Notes: generated by a model from the letters alone, not told the origin. A stretch of DNA of 64,000 nt from Buchnera aphidicola (Anoecia corni) (GCF_964056675.1 NZ_OZ060371.1:62001-126000), one strand, 5' to 3'; positions 1-9,915 are shown, counted from the first letter of the stretch. Program-made: numbers and translations.

Positions 1-914
1 TTTCTACCCATAAATAAAAATTCAGTTCTATATAATCCTATACATTCTGCTCCATTTTTTTTTGCTAAATTAATATCATTGATATTATTAATATTTGCAC
101 CAATTTTTATTCTTTTTCCATCTGTAGTTACAGATTTAACATTTTTAAATTTATTTAATAAATTTCTTTTATGTAAATAATTTCTTTTTATCTTTTTTTT
201 ATCTTCAACAATTATATTTGATGGATTTATTAAAACTTCATTATTTATGCCATCTAATATTATAAAATCGCCTGATTTAACTTTTTTTGTTATATTTGTA
301 GTTCCTACAATAGCTGGAATTTCTAAAGCTCTAGCTAGAATTGAACTATGAGAATTAGCTCCACCTAAATCTGTAATAAATCCTAATACTTTTTTTAAAT
401 CTATTTGTGCTGTTTCTGAAGGTGTTATTTCTTTAGAAATTAAAATCACTTCTTTATCAATGCTATGTAAATCAACATGCTCTATATCTAACAAATTTTT
501 AAGTAATCTATCACCAACATCTTTGACATCAATTGCTCTATTTCTTAAATAATTATCCTGAATAATATTTAATTTTTTTATCTGTTCTTCTATAACAAAA
601 AGAACAGCGGCATCTGACGAATACAGTTTTTCTTTAATTAAAAATATAATATCTTTTTCTAATTCTAAATCTTCTAATAACATTAAATGACTTTCAAAAA
701 TATCTTCTTTTCCTTTTCCTGCATTTTTAACTATTTTATTTTTTATTTTTTTTATCTGAATAAACGTTTTTTTACGAGCGTTTAAAAACTTGTTAATTTC
801 TAATAAAATATTTTTAGAAGCAATTTTTTCTTTATTTATAAAAAACTTATCTTCATTAATTAATAATGCTTCTCCAAAAGCAATACCTGGTGAAGCTAAG
901 ATACCTGAAATCAT
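1..914 (-). CDS. ptsI: PTS enzyme I (phosphoenolpyruvate-protein phosphotransferase), 3' end outside window
   Basis: Cytoplasmic enzyme that takes phosphate from phosphoenolpyruvate and passes it to HPr, starting sugar uptake by the phosphotransferase system. About 304 N-terminal codons are inside the window; the frame runs off the left edge without a stop. The start ATG (912-914) opens with MISGILASPGIAFG. The swivelling phosphohistidine domain is clear: GGANSHSSILAR carries the active-site histidine near residue 190. The visible end reads GLYRTELLFMGR, the start of the PEP-binding barrel. Upstream lies ptsH on the same strand with a gap of about 150 bases, so the two are probably co-transcribed as in E. 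coli ptsHI-crr. Confidence 0.96.
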   Translation of the reverse strand, partial: MISGILASPGIAFGEALLINEDKFFINKEKIASKNILLEINKFLNARKKTFIQIKKIKNKIVKNAGKGKEDIFESHLMLLEDLELEKDIIFLIKEKLYSSDAAVLFVIEEQIKKLNIIQDNYLRNRAIDVKDVGDRLLKNLLDIEHVDLHSIDKEVILISKEITPSETAQIDLKKVLGFITDLGGANSHSSILARALEIPAIVGTTNITKKVKSGDFIILDGINNEVLINPSNIIVEDKKKIKRNYLHKRNLLNKFKNVKSVTTDGKRIKIGANINNINDINLAKKNGAECIGLYRTEFLFMGR

Positions 915-1062
915 AATATTTCCTGTAATTTAGCAAATTTTTTTTATCTTTTCTAAAATTAATAATTTTTAAAACAAATTAAGCATTTAACTTGTAATCA
1001 ATTATAACTATACATATAGTATAGTTATTATTCTATATGTTAGAAATTAATATTTTTACTAT

Positions 1063-1317
1063 CTACAAACTTTCTATTAATTTTTTAATTTTTTTTACAG
1101 CTTCCTTACTATCTTTCCCTTTTGCAGTAACAGTTATAATACTACCATATGTTAAAGATAAAGTTTGTAATCTAAATAAACTCTTAGCATTAACACTCTT
1201 TCCATCTAAACTAATAAAAATATCTGAAATAAATGCATTAGCACATTTTACAAGTTTAGCAGCTGGTCTAATATGCAATCCATTTACATTCATAATTTTC
1301 ACTTCTTCTTTAAACAT
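1063..1317 (-). CDS. ptsH: Phosphocarrier protein HPr
   Basis: Small cytoplasmic carrier of 84 residues (E. coli 85) that accepts phosphate from enzyme I and hands it to sugar-specific EIIA proteins. The phosphorylated histidine lies in GLHIRPAA near residue 15, and the serine-containing segment KSLFRLQTL near residue 46 is conserved. It is the first gene of a ptsH-ptsI unit on the minus strand. A plus-strand frame of similar size over the same bases is only its shadow. Length and motifs are complete, so I am confident of both function and start. Confidence 0.96.
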   Translation of the reverse strand: MFKEEVKIMNVNGLHIRPAAKLVKCANAFISDIFISLDGKSVNAKSLFRLQTLSLTYGSIITVTAKGKDSKEAVKKIKKLIESL

Positions 1318-1733
1318 ATATATTCCTTAATATCATACATATATACTCTTTTGTTTTTATTAAATTAATTAAATTAAAGTACTCCTAACTTTTTTATATA
1401 TATTTCATATCTTATTATTAAAATTTAAAAAAAATATTTTAACAATTATTATGTAAATGTCCTATTAAATTAATAAAAATATTTAAATTACAATAATTAT
1501 TATATTGTCATAAATAAAAAAAAATGATATGCATATATTTTCTTAGTAAAATATACAAGCTTATTTCTTTAAACTAAAATTCAATATTTAATTTTATTAG
1601 AAAAATACTTTATAATAAAAGTATATATGTAACTAAAAACTAGAAAATATTAGTCTTTCTACAAATTTAAATTTTTTTCTAATAAATTTTAGGTTATAAA
1701 AAAATACTTTTAAAAAAAATTATAAATTTAATA

Positions 1734-1758
1734 TTTTAAATTTTAAATTTTAAATTTT
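1734..1758. repeat. Short tandem repeat, unit TTTTAAA
   Basis: Three full copies of the 7-base unit TTTTAAA followed by TTTT lie in the ptsH-ligA gap. It is low-complexity sequence of the kind expected in an A+T-rich eroded region, with no evident function. Confidence 0.7.
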
Positions 1759-1952
1759 CTATTAAATTGATCTGTTTATTAGAACTAACATATAACTTCA
1801 ATATTATAAAAAACAAATTTTAATATGATTTGTCACTTAATAAAAAATCTATTACATTTATTTAATAAAACGTTTATTAAAATTTAATATATTCTGTATT
1901 AACTCTTATTAATACTTTAAACAATAATAAAATTTATGTTAACAAAAAAACC

Positions 1953-1972
1953 TTACATTACTTTTAATGTAA
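1953..1972. other. Perfect 8-bp stem-loop in the ptsH-ligA gap
   Basis: TTACATTA and TAATGTAA are perfectly complementary around a CTTT loop. There is no U tract directly after it on either strand, so it is not a clear terminator. It may be a remnant of a terminator or control site of a lost gene, or chance in A+T-rich DNA. Confidence 0.4.
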
Positions 1973-2450
1973 ATGGTAATGTTAATAATTATTTTCAATA
2001 TAACTTGTTTTGTACTATAATTTATATTTAAAATTTAATAATATTAAAAATACTTTTAAATTCTATTTCATCGAAACTAAATATAGTTTTACTATATTTC
2101 AAGCAAATGCTAGTTTAGAATGTAAAATTTGTTCAATCACTCATTTTAATAATATACACTTATTTTTTTTTACTTATTTTTTTGAAATATTATGTATTTG
2201 TTTATATGGATAAAGAAATTCAGATAACATTTTTATTTTTTTAGTTATTTAATTAATTTAAATATATTACTGTACATAAAATAATAAAATAATGTATGTA
2301 TATAATTGTTTTACAAAAAAAAAATACTGAAAAAATCTTAACTATCATTAATACATATTTTAACATATTTAACTATATTTATACGGTATTAAAAATATAG
2401 TTTTTTATGTAATATTAAATTTATAAATTACTTATATTAAACACAAAACT

Positions 2451-4483
2451 ATGAACATTAAAAAAAAATTCAAAATCTTCAAAAAAAATTAAATTATTAC
2501 TCTTATAAATACTACACCTTGCAAAATCCGATTATTAGCGATCAAAAATTTGATTATTTAATGTTGGTTTTAAGAAAATTAGAAAAAAAAAATAACGACT
2601 TCATACAGTCTGATTCTCCTACACAAAAAGTAGGATCTAATTTACTCCCATTTTTAAAATCAATATCTCATATTACACCAATGCTATCCATTAAAAATAT
2701 ATTTGAATTAAAAGATTTGTTAAATTTTGAAAGAAAAATAAAACATAAACTTGCTCTTAAAAAAAATATTAATTTTTGCTGTGAACTAAAGCTAGATGGA
2801 CTTGCTGTTAGTCTTTTATATAAAAAAGGTATTTTAATTCAAGCAACTACAAGAGGTAACGGCATAAACGGGGAAAATGTAACTAAAAACGCACGTACTA
2901 TCTGTAACTTACCTCTAAAATTAAATAATACTAATGTTCCGCCAAAATTAGAAGTACGAGGAGAAGTAGTAATTTTAAAAAAAGATTTTGCTATATTAAA
3001 TAATAATTTATCTATTCAGGGAAAAAAAACATTTTCTAATGCAAGAAACGCTGCTTCTGGTTCTCTTAGAATAAAAAAAACTTCTAAAACTAATAAAAGA
3101 AAACTTATGTTTTTTGCATATTACTGCAATCTTTTTAATCTTGAAAACAAGTATAATAGTCAATTTCAACGATTAAAAAAACTTCAAAATTTAGGTTTTA
3201 GTATAAATGAGAACTATATTTTACTTAATAAAATCAACAAAATTTATAAATTTTATAATGCTATTTCTAGTAAAAAAAATAATTTAAATGTAGAAATCGA
3301 TGGAATAGTCATTAAAGTAGATAATATTAAATATCAAAAAAAACTAGGTAATACAATAACATATCCTCATTGGGCTATTGCTTTTAAATTTTACTCTAAA
3401 AAATATATCACTAAAATTACATCTGTTTCTTTTCAAGTTGGAAGAACTGGAACTATTACACCAGTCGCCCATTTTAATCCAGTAAATATAGATGGCGCTA
3501 TTATAACTAAAGCTTCTCTTTATAATAAGAATAATATGCTAAAGTTTAATATTTCTACAGGAGACTTTGCGGAAATAAAAAGAGCAGGAGAAGTAATACC
3601 TAAAATTACAAATATCATACATCAATCTATGAAATTAAATAAAAAAATACATTTTCCAAAAATTTGCCCGTCATGTTCTTCCGATATTATAGACAATAAA
3701 AGCAAAAAAATATCTAAATGTACAGGAACACTAATTTGTTCTTCTCAAAAACAAAAAACATTAGAATATTTTGTTTCTAAATTTGGACTAAACATTTTTG
3801 GACTAGGACCTTCTATTATAAAAAAACTTATTCAAAATCATTTAATTAATGATATAAGTGATTTTTTTTATTTAACGCAAGACAATCTTTTAAAAATATC
3901 TGGAATAGAAAAAAAATATGCAAAAAATGTAATTTACGCTATTAAAAAATCAAAAAAAGTATCATTACATACATTTCTTTGTTCTTTAGGAATCCCGAAT
4001 ATAGCTAGATCTTCAGCTTTAAAAATATCTTCTTTTTTTTTGTCACTAAAAAAAATAAAAAACGCTTCAATACAAGACTTTTTTCAAATAAAAAATATAG
4101 GGAAAAAAACAGCAAAAAATATGTTTTATTTTTTTAAAAACAATAAAAAATTAATTTCTAAATTAGAAAAAGTTTTACAAATAGAAAACACTTTAGTTAA
4201 ATTTAAAAAATTCAGAATTAATTTTTTTAAAAATAAACATATAGTTTTTACCGGATCTTTTAAAACAATGAAACGTCAAAAAGCTGTTAAAAACGTTTTA
4301 TCTTTTGGGTGTAAAAATATAAGTAATTATATATCAAAAAAAACAAATTTATTAATATGTGGAGAAAATTGTGGAAGAAAGATAAAACAAGCAGAATTAT
4401 TCAAAATAAAAATATTAAAAGAAAAAAAATTTGTATTAATTTGCAAAAAATATTCTAAAATAAATACAACAAGCATTTTATAA
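2451..4483 (+). CDS. ligA: NAD+-dependent DNA ligase, 5' end frameshifted at a poly(A) tract
   Basis: Seals nicks in DNA during replication and repair using NAD+. Visible parts: adenylation-domain CELKLDGLAV with the nucleotide-accepting lysine, EVRGEV, the zinc site CPSC...CTGTLIC, helix-hairpin-helix repeats and a C-terminal BRCT domain (VFTGSF, KKTNLLICGE). The downstream frame has only a TTG start (2519), which would remove part of NAD+-binding domain Ia. The ATG at 2451 reads in another frame until an A9 tract (2460-2468). One extra A joins the frames into MNIKKKIQNLQKKLNYY..., aligning with the E. coli N-terminus and giving about 677 residues (E. coli 671). Compared with E. coli, domain Ia has H23 replaced by Tyr and Y35 by Phe. 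Function is sure; the expressed form is inferred. Confidence 0.9.
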
Positions 4484-4502
4484 AAAATATATATGAAAAT
4501 TT

Positions 4503-4575
4503 TGGGTCGTGCAGGATTTGAACCTGCGACCAATTGATTAAAAGTCAACTGCTCTACCAGCTGAGCTAACGACCC
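4503..4575 (-). tRNA. tRNA-Lys (anticodon UUU)
   Basis: A 73-nt cloverleaf on the minus strand: acceptor GGGTCGT/ACGACCC, anticodon loop CTTTTAA with anticodon TTT, T-loop TTCGAAT and discriminator A. CCA is not encoded. It is nearly identical to E. coli tRNA-Lys and is paired with tRNA-Val next to gltX. Confidence 0.97.
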
Positions 4576-4632
4576 TATAAATCATATAATTATTTTATTA
4601 TATATAATACTATTTGCATATAATAAGTTTTA

Positions 4633-4705
4633 TGGGTAATGACGGACTTGAACCGCCGACATCCTCCGTGTAAAGGAGGCGCTCTACCAGCTGAGCTAAT
4701 CACCC
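4633..4705 (-). tRNA. tRNA-Val (anticodon UAC)
   Basis: A 73-nt cloverleaf on the minus strand: acceptor GGGTGAT/ATTACCC with one G-U pair, anticodon TAC in the loop TTTACAC, T-loop TTCAAGT and discriminator A. CCA is not encoded. It lies 57 bases upstream of tRNA-Lys in the direction of transcription, so the two are probably one transcript. Confidence 0.97.
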
Positions 4706-4886
4706 TTATTTAAATAGTGTTAATTAATTTTGAATACTTGTCAACACAGTGAATATTTTTTCTATATCACTTTTTGTAAAATTCAAATAAATTTAAAAAA
4801 TAAAAAATTTGTACTATCGTAGTTATAACATATAATAACATAAATTCCTATTATTATTTTTAAAATACAGCTGAGATAACAAATTT

Positions 4887-6305
4887 ATGATAATAAAAAC
4901 TCGATTTGCGCCAAGTCCTACAGGATTTCTACATTTTGGAAATATTAGAACTGCTTTATTTTCGTGGCTTTTTTCTCAACATCATAAAGGACTTTTTGTT
5001 TTAAGAATTGAAGATACTGATTATTCTAGATCTTCTATAAAATATTCTAAGGAAATTGAAAAAATATTAAATTGGCTAAATATAACGTGGGATGAAGGTC
5101 CTTATTACCAAAGTGACAAAATCGCATATTATCAATCTATAATTAAAAATATGATTGATAAAAAACTTGCATATAAATGTTATTGTTCAAAAAAATTGTT
5201 ACAATATAAAAAACAACAAAAAATATTAAGAAAAGAAACTTCTCATTACGATAGAACTTGTCGTGACATAAACCCTAACACCATTATAAATAAACCATAT
5301 ACAGTACGTTTTCGAAATCCATTAACAGGATCAGTAACTTTTTACGATGAAATTCGTGGAAAAATAAAATTTCAAAATAATGTTTTAGATGATGTAATTA
5401 TACAACGTAGCGATGGAATTCCTACATATAATTTTTGCGTTGTTATAGATGACAAAGACACTCATATTACACATATAATAAGAGGAGAGGAACACCTAAA
5501 TAATACTCCTTATCAAATTAATATTCTTAAATCTATGAAGTTAAACATTCCAAAATACGCACATCTGTCTATGATAATAGATAAAGATGGAAAAAAAATT
5601 TCTAAAAGAAACAATAACTTCAGTATTTTACATTATTATAAACAAGGATTTCTTCCAGAAGCTATATTAAATTATGTAGTTAGATTAGGATGGTCTCATG
5701 GGGATAAAGAGATTTTTTCTATACAAGAAATGAAAGACTTATTTTCTATAAGTAAAATAAATAAATCTTCTAGTATATTCCAATTAGATAAACTACTATG
5801 GATGAACAAATACTATATTAACAGCACATCTAACAAAGTAATAAAAAGATATTTTCAATTTTACTTAGACCAAAAAGGTTTTAAAATACACAATAAAAAA
5901 ATATTAAATAATATAATTGAACTATTAAAACCTAGATGTAATACAATTCAACAAATGGTTACGTTATCTTCTTATTTTTTTCAAAAAATAGAATTTAAAA
6001 CAATCAAGCATTATAAAGAAATAAAATCTAAAAAACCAATAAAAATATTACAAATAATTACAAAAAATTTATGTTCTTTAAAGATATGGTCTTGTAAAAA
6101 TATTGTTCTGTCAATTAAAAAATCTTCTATACGAGAAAACTACCCTATCAAAAATATATATATGTTACTTAGAATTATACTTACTGGGAAAAATCACTCT
6201 CCTAATATTAGTTCTATAATAGAAATTTTTGGAAAAAAAATAACTATTTTAAAAATATTAACTACAATAAATAACATTAAAAAAATAAAAATAAATAAAT
6301 ATTAA
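4887..6305 (+). CDS. gltX: Glutamate-tRNA ligase (GluRS)
   Basis: Class I synthetase charging tRNA-Glu; 472 residues against 471 in E. coli. The HIGH-type motif appears as HFGN near residue 16 after RFAPSPTG, and the KMSKS-type loop as KKISKRN near residue 235, followed by the typical LNYVVRLGWSHGD. The zinc-site cysteines CYC and a third cysteine in TCRD are kept, but the fourth E. coli ligand (His in CRH) is Asp here. Flanked by a minus-strand tRNA-Lys/tRNA-Val pair and a plus-strand tRNA-Ala, the same tRNA neighbourhood as around E. coli gltX. Confidence 0.97.
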   Translation: MIIKTRFAPSPTGFLHFGNIRTALFSWLFSQHHKGLFVLRIEDTDYSRSSIKYSKEIEKILNWLNITWDEGPYYQSDKIAYYQSIIKNMIDKKLAYKCYCSKKLLQYKKQQKILRKETSHYDRTCRDINPNTIINKPYTVRFRNPLTGSVTFYDEIRGKIKFQNNVLDDVIIQRSDGIPTYNFCVVIDDKDTHITHIIRGEEHLNNTPYQINILKSMKLNIPKYAHLSMIIDKDGKKISKRNNNFSILHYYKQGFLPEAILNYVVRLGWSHGDKEIFSIQEMKDLFSISKINKSSSIFQLDKLLWMNKYYINSTSNKVIKRYFQFYLDQKGFKIHNKKILNNIIELLKPRCNTIQQMVTLSSYFFQKIEFKTIKHYKEIKSKKPIKILQIITKNLCSLKIWSCKNIVLSIKKSSIRENYPIKNIYMLLRIILTGKNHSPNISSIIEIFGKKITILKILTTINNIKKIKINKY

Positions 6306-6410
6306 ATATTTTCTAACGAAGATGTATTAAAGTTTTATTTACCTCAATATAAATTTTTAATAATATGTTTTATGTAAAACATAATTATTAATTAACATTA
6401 ATACTAAAAA

Positions 6411-6483
6411 GGGGTTGTAGCTCAGTTGGTAGAGCACTTACATGGCATGTAAGATGTCAGCGGTTCAATTCCGCTCAGCTCCA
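6411..6483 (+). tRNA. tRNA-Ala (anticodon GGC)
   Basis: A 73-nt cloverleaf: acceptor GGGGTTG/CAGCTCC with the G3-U70 wobble pair that marks tRNA-Ala, anticodon GGC in the loop ATGGCAT, T-loop TTCAATT, discriminator A. CCA is not encoded. Confidence 0.96.
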
Positions 6484-6690
6484 ATTTATATTTAATTAAA
6501 ATATGATATATATATATATAAAACAGAAAATAATTATCTATCTAATATATATTTTACTTCTATATATTTATTAAATATAAATAAAGAAAATTATTTTATT
6601 TTTTTAATAAAATTTGAATTTATATTTAACAAAAATAAATAATGATTACGTTCTTGATATATATATATATCATGTTAAATAAAAAAAAAT

Positions 6691-7002
6691 CTACATTTGC
6701 ATACCCATTATTTCTTTATAAGCTGAAATAATTTTATTTTTTATAGAAACTAAAGTTTGTAATCCTAAAGAATATTTTTCTAATTCTAATAATTCGTTAG
6801 TAAAACTATGTTTTGTTACATTTTTTTTATGTTCTTTATTAGCAACAGGATCAATTTTTTTATCATTACATGCATCTAAAACATTCGATGTACAATTTTT
6901 AAAATAATTTTTAAACACTTCATTTTTTGAAATAGTATTTGTATTTTTTACTTTATTTTGAAAATTATCTTTATTAATATTTTTAATTTTTGTTATATCC
7001 AT
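6691..7002 (-). CDS. fliE: Flagellar basal-body protein FliE
   Basis: Links the MS ring to the proximal rod and is needed to start rod export. I place the start at the internal ATG (MDITKIKNI) because GGAG lies about 6 bases before it; this gives 103 residues (E. coli 104). A further in-frame ATG at 7041 would add 13 residues without a good ribosome site. The C-terminus carries the family signature: ...SIKNKIISAYKEIMGMQM against E. coli RNKLVAAYQEVMSMQV. The middle is lysine- and asparagine-rich and diverged. Transcribed divergently from fliF, as in enterobacteria. Confidence 0.9.
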   Translation of the reverse strand: MDITKIKNINKDNFQNKVKNTNTISKNEVFKNYFKNCTSNVLDACNDKKIDPVANKEHKKNVTKHSFTNELLELEKYSLGLQTLVSIKNKIISAYKEIMGMQM

Positions 7003-7240
7003 ACTTTCTCCATATGTTTCATAAAATATAAATATTTTCATTTTCAGTATAAAAAATGTTGTAAAAACTAATCAATAATTAATGTACATTATTTAATGCA
7101 ATAAATAGTGCATTGACAGATAAAACTACAAAAAAGTATAATTAACACCTATTTTTTAAACTGTATATTATTCACTATGATCATATATAATTGATTATTA
7201 TATAGAAAAAAAATCAAAATTGCTACATCAGGATAATTAC

Positions 7241-8947
7241 ATGAATGTAAATAAAGATAATAAAAAAAATTCTCAAAAAAATAACAAACTAAGTACTTTT
7301 TTTTTATTTTTTAAAATAAACAGCTGGAAAATAAGTATTATATCTATAATATTTATATCTATATTTATAATTAATAACACTTGGAAAAAAAATTATAAAT
7401 TTTATCCTTTATACCATTTCTTACCTGTTTCAGAAGAAAACAAGGTTATTAAAGAACTTGATAATCTTAAGATACCATATAAAATTAATGAAAATTCTAA
7501 CGAAAAAATTTTAGTTCCAGAAGACAAATTGCATACAACGAGAGCATTACTTTCTTCTCATGGATTACCTGGAAAAAATCAAAGTGGATATGAAATTCTA
7601 GATAATAATCAATTTTATAATAGTCCTTTTAGAGAAAATATTAACTATGCTCGATCTATAGAAGGAGAATTATCTACTACTATTAGTTACTTCAAAGGAA
7701 TAAACTATTCTCGAGTTCATGTAATTATACCTCAAAATTCTTTTTTAATCCAAGATAATCAAGCACCTTCTGTTTCTGTTTTTTTATTTTTAGATTCTAA
7801 AAATGCTATTAATAATAACGACGTTTTGTCTATTGTTAATTTATTACTAACCAGTATAAAAAACTTAGATAAACACCATATCACAATAGTAGATCAATGG
7901 AAAAGATCTTTATATCATTTGGATACAATGAATAAATACTATTTTCATTCAAATATTACTATTTCTGACTACATTAAATCTACCGAAAAAATATTGAAAA
8001 AAAAAATTGAAAATATTTTAAATCCTATATATGGAAGTGAAAATATACAGACAGAAGTAACAGCTAACATAAATCTAAATCAAAAAAGAGTATCCGAAAA
8101 TACACTTTATCAGTCTAAATTACACAATAAAACAAAAAATGAAGATAATTTAAGTTTAAAAAAAAACTCCTTTAAAAATCCTGTGAATAAACTGTTATCT
8201 ATTGATTTAAACAACAAAAATCATAATAAAAACTATGTTTTAAATAATACAAAAAACAAAAATAAACAACAACTTAAAAATAGTAATATATATATTCCTT
8301 CTAAAAAAAGTTTAAAAAAAAATAGTGATAATATTCTAAATAACTTATCTTCTTTAAAATATACAAAACTTTTATCTAAAAATGATATAGGTGAAATATC
8401 TAAATTGTCTGTTTCTGTAATTATTAATTACAAAAAAAATGAAAAAGGAACTTTTTCTCCATTAAATAATATAGAAATAAAAAAGATAAAAAATATAGTA
8501 TGCGGAGCAATAGGATATTCAAAAAACAGAGGAGATATAGTCAATATTGAAAACATACTTTTCTCTAAAAAAAATGAATCGGACTTTATTAAAAAAATGA
8601 TTATAGAAAAAGAAAATATATTTTTCTTTAACTTAAGCTTTAAAATAATTCTATTAATTTTAATAATTTATTTTGTTTTATCTGTATTTATTATTATTTT
8701 TCAGATGAGAAGAATTAAAGATTTAATAAGAAAAAATTTATATTACAAAAATAATATTGATAATTTTTCTTTAAGAAATAATCATGAAAAAAACAAGCAA
8801 TCTGAAAAGAAGGAACCAATAACTCAATTTTGTCAAAATGATAATTCTAGTATTAAAGATAAGATAAAAATTATTTCTTCTCATAATCCTAGTACTATAG
8901 CTAAAATTATAAAAAAATGGATAAAAGAACATTATGACAAATCTTAA
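7241..8947 (+). CDS. fliF: Flagellar MS-ring protein FliF
   Basis: Forms the membrane-embedded MS ring on which rotor and export gate assemble. From the ATG preceded by AGGA (a TTG 21 bases earlier is a weaker choice) it has 568 residues, near the usual 550-575. One membrane helix lies near residues 27-47 and another near 460-485. Conserved ring-building segments include HGLPGK, YARSIEGELS and VSVIINY. The region around residues 280-390 is an asparagine/lysine-rich, poorly conserved stretch. The C-terminal tail (IAKIIKKWIKEH), which binds FliG in E. coli, is kept. The stop overlaps the fliG start by 14 bases. Confidence 0.95.
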   Translation: MNVNKDNKKNSQKNNKLSTFFLFFKINSWKISIISIIFISIFIINNTWKKNYKFYPLYHFLPVSEENKVIKELDNLKIPYKINENSNEKILVPEDKLHTTRALLSSHGLPGKNQSGYEILDNNQFYNSPFRENINYARSIEGELSTTISYFKGINYSRVHVIIPQNSFLIQDNQAPSVSVFLFLDSKNAINNNDVLSIVNLLLTSIKNLDKHHITIVDQWKRSLYHLDTMNKYYFHSNITISDYIKSTEKILKKKIENILNPIYGSENIQTEVTANINLNQKRVSENTLYQSKLHNKTKNEDNLSLKKNSFKNPVNKLLSIDLNNKNHNKNYVLNNTKNKNKQQLKNSNIYIPSKKSLKKNSDNILNNLSSLKYTKLLSKNDIGEISKLSVSVIINYKKNEKGTFSPLNNIEIKKIKNIVCGAIGYSKNRGDIVNIENILFSKKNESDFIKKMIIEKENIFFFNLSFKIILLILIIYFVLSVFIIIFQMRRIKDLIRKNLYYKNNIDNFSLRNNHEKNKQSEKKEPITQFCQNDNSSIKDKIKIISSHNPSTIAKIIKKWIKEHYDKS

Positions 8948-9890
8948 CGGAAAACAAAAAATCGCATATTTATTATTGCAACTAGATACTAATATTAGTT
9001 CAAAAATATTAAAACACTTTAATAAACAAGAAATAGAAGAAATTGTTTTCCATATATCTAATATAAAAAAAGTTAACACAATCCATTTAAATAACGTAAT
9101 TAAAGAATATTTCACTATATTTAACAAAATTTGTTCTGAAAAAAACACTATTGACGTAAAAATATTTAACATGTTAAAAAAAACAATAGGAATAGATGAT
9201 ACTAATCTATTGCTAAATAAAATAAAATCAAAAAAAAACTATTCTAACATTCAAGAAAATACTATAAATGAACTAACACCTAAAAATATTAATTTAATCT
9301 TAGAAAATGAAAACATTGAAATTATTGCGACAATATTAATTAACTTAAAAACAAAATTAGCTTCTGAAGTATTATCTACTATAAAAAATGAAGAACAACA
9401 AGCTGATATAATTTTATATATAGCATCATATACTAGTATACCTGAATCATCTAAACCTATATTTACTCAATTAATTCGCGAATTATTTCATAATAAAACT
9501 TTAAATCTAAACAAAAGAGGAGGAACTAAGAGAGCCGCTAATATTTTACAAACAATAAATTCTGAAAAAAAAGAAATTATTATAAAAAACATGAGAAAAA
9601 AAAATACTGTCTTAACTATCAATATCATAAATAAAATATTTTTATTTGAAAACATTATCGATATAAAGGATGTTCATATAAATAAATTATTAAAACTAAT
9701 TCCTATCAAAACATTATCTATCGCTTTATATAATTCTGAAATGTCCGTTAGAAATAAATTTTTAAAAAATTTGTCTGATAACTCCGCTAAAGAGATGAAA
9801 AATTATTTTAACGAAAAAAAATCTTTATCATTAACACAAATAAAAAACGCACAAGAAAAAATATTACATTACCTAAAAAAAATTATTTAA
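8934..9890 (+). CDS. fliG: Flagellar rotor protein FliG with degraded torque and switch motifs
   Basis: In motile bacteria FliG sits on the MS ring, binds FliM and takes force from the MotA stator. This copy has 318 residues (E. coli 331) and keeps the fold, for example KQKIAYLLLQL, RGGTKRAANILQTI and IFLFENIIDI. The five charged torque residues of E. coli (K264, R281, D288, D289, R297) align with Y266, N283, N290, Y291 and S299. The EHPQ-R motif that contacts FliM reads ENIE with Y162 for the arginine. The C-terminus is about ten residues short. The protein probably serves as a structural ring without motor function. Confidence 0.95.
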   Translation: MTNLNGKQKIAYLLLQLDTNISSKILKHFNKQEIEEIVFHISNIKKVNTIHLNNVIKEYFTIFNKICSEKNTIDVKIFNMLKKTIGIDDTNLLLNKIKSKKNYSNIQENTINELTPKNINLILENENIEIIATILINLKTKLASEVLSTIKNEEQQADIILYIASYTSIPESSKPIFTQLIRELFHNKTLNLNKRGGTKRAANILQTINSEKKEIIIKNMRKKNTVLTINIINKIFLFENIIDIKDVHINKLLKLIPIKTLSIALYNSEMSVRNKFLKNLSDNSAKEMKNYFNEKKSLSLTQIKNAQEKILHYLKKII

Positions 9891-9915
9891 AATACTACAA
9901 TGGAGATCAATAAGA

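Larger units (their letters stand above)
1318..2450. other. Non-coding stretch of about 1.1 kb between ptsH and ligA
   Basis: I see no convincing gene here. In E. coli the order is ptsI-ptsH-cysK-cysZ-zipA-ligA, so this stretch sits where cysK, cysZ and zipA would be. No cysteine synthase or ZipA motif can be recognised in any frame. It contains a short tandem repeat (1734-1758) and one perfect hairpin (1953-1972). It is best read as the eroded remains of lost genes; that is inference from gene order, not from residual similarity. Confidence 0.6.

Noticed and set aside
1037..1330. Plus-strand frame of 97 codons
   Set aside because: Antisense shadow of ptsH, which has clear HPr motifs on the minus strand.
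2010..2213. Plus-strand frame of 67 codons in the ptsH-ligA gap
   Set aside because: No family resemblance, Phe/Ile/Asn-rich, no good ribosome site; I could not tie it to cysK, cysZ or zipA.
2519..4483. TTG at 2519 as the start of ligA
   Set aside because: The same frame keeps matching LigA upstream of it, so this start would cut into the NAD+-binding domain.
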